Source of the DNA: Dehalococcoidia bacterium UBA1151
Lineage (GTDB): Bacteria; Chloroflexota; Dehalococcoidia; Lucifugimonadales; Lucifugimonadaceae
Direction of reading: 5' to 3'
Assembly (NCBI GenBank): GCA_002311865.1
Contig: DBZV01000097.1
Span: forward strand, 9,747 to 23,975
DNA: 14,229 bases
In this document: piece after piece, positions 14,174 through 14,229 of the stretch
Numbering within the stretch: position 1 is the stretch's first letter
How the letters are laid out: every line of letters begins with the position of its first letter
Position numbers and translations under genes: made by a program
The notes under the pieces: model-generated
Told to the model about the DNA's origin: nothing
The model's database searches: none
What the model saw: only the letters and a program-made list of their open reading frames with translations

Positions 14174-14229
14174 GCCAACGTATTGGAGCTGGTGACCTGC
14201 CCCAAATAGTTGTACCAGTCTCTATGTTA

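Noticed and set aside
1..14229. CRISPR arrays, insertion sequences, prophage genes, rRNA
   Set aside because: No spaced direct repeats, transposase motifs, terminal inverted repeats, phage genes or rRNA-like sequence were seen.

Overview
The window is gene-dense bacterial DNA of moderate GC content with twelve protein-coding genes. Both edges cut into or close to genes, and no gene-free stretch exceeds about 215 bases. The C5 haem pathway genes (hemA, hemL), two thioredoxin-like lipoproteins of Gram-positive/Chloroflexota/actinobacterial style and an accessory set of MFS, SRPBCC, family VIII esterase, ThDP enzyme and APH-like kinase genes would fit a free-living aerobic Chloroflexota (SAR202/Dehalococcoidia-like) or actinobacterial genome. 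That placement is a guess from gene content; nothing here proves it. Start codons are unusual: five genes appear to start with TTG.

Layout. 1-2807 (+): a 5'-truncated MFS exporter, a small SRPBCC protein and a serine hydrolase of the EstB/class C beta-lactamase fold. The last two are separated by 5 nt and linked by a ribosome binding site on the stop codon. 2800-5571 (-): a benzoylformate-decarboxylase-like ThDP enzyme followed by an APH/EcKinase-like phosphotransferase. 5708-6746 (+): a possible 18-codon leader ORF and a tandem universal stress protein with eroded nucleotide-binding motifs. 6865-10120 (-): two abutting thioredoxin-fold lipoproteins and, upstream of them, a two-domain rhodanese. 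10293-13007 (+): hemA and hemL, which make 5-aminolevulinate from glutamyl-tRNA and share an almost identical ribosome binding leader. 13004-14229 (-): a histidine kinase and a response regulator with a Cys-containing acidic tail.

The main discovery candidate is the rhodanese gene at 9275-10120. Its frame is interrupted by a TGA exactly where the catalytic cysteine of the Y-C-Q-G-G-I-R-A active-site loop should be. The remaining 41 codons of the family continue in frame after it, and a GC-rich hairpin with a G-first loop begins 11 nt after the TGA. This reads as a selenocysteine-containing sulfurtransferase with a bacterial SECIS element, not a truncated 239-residue protein. If correct, the host must encode SelA, SelB, SelC and SelD elsewhere.

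The 172-bp divergent region between this gene and hemA holds a perfect TGTGA-N6-TCACA operator over the -35 of a plausible hemA promoter, and a plausible near-leaderless promoter for the sulfurtransferase. This suggests a CRP/FNR-family regulator acts there.
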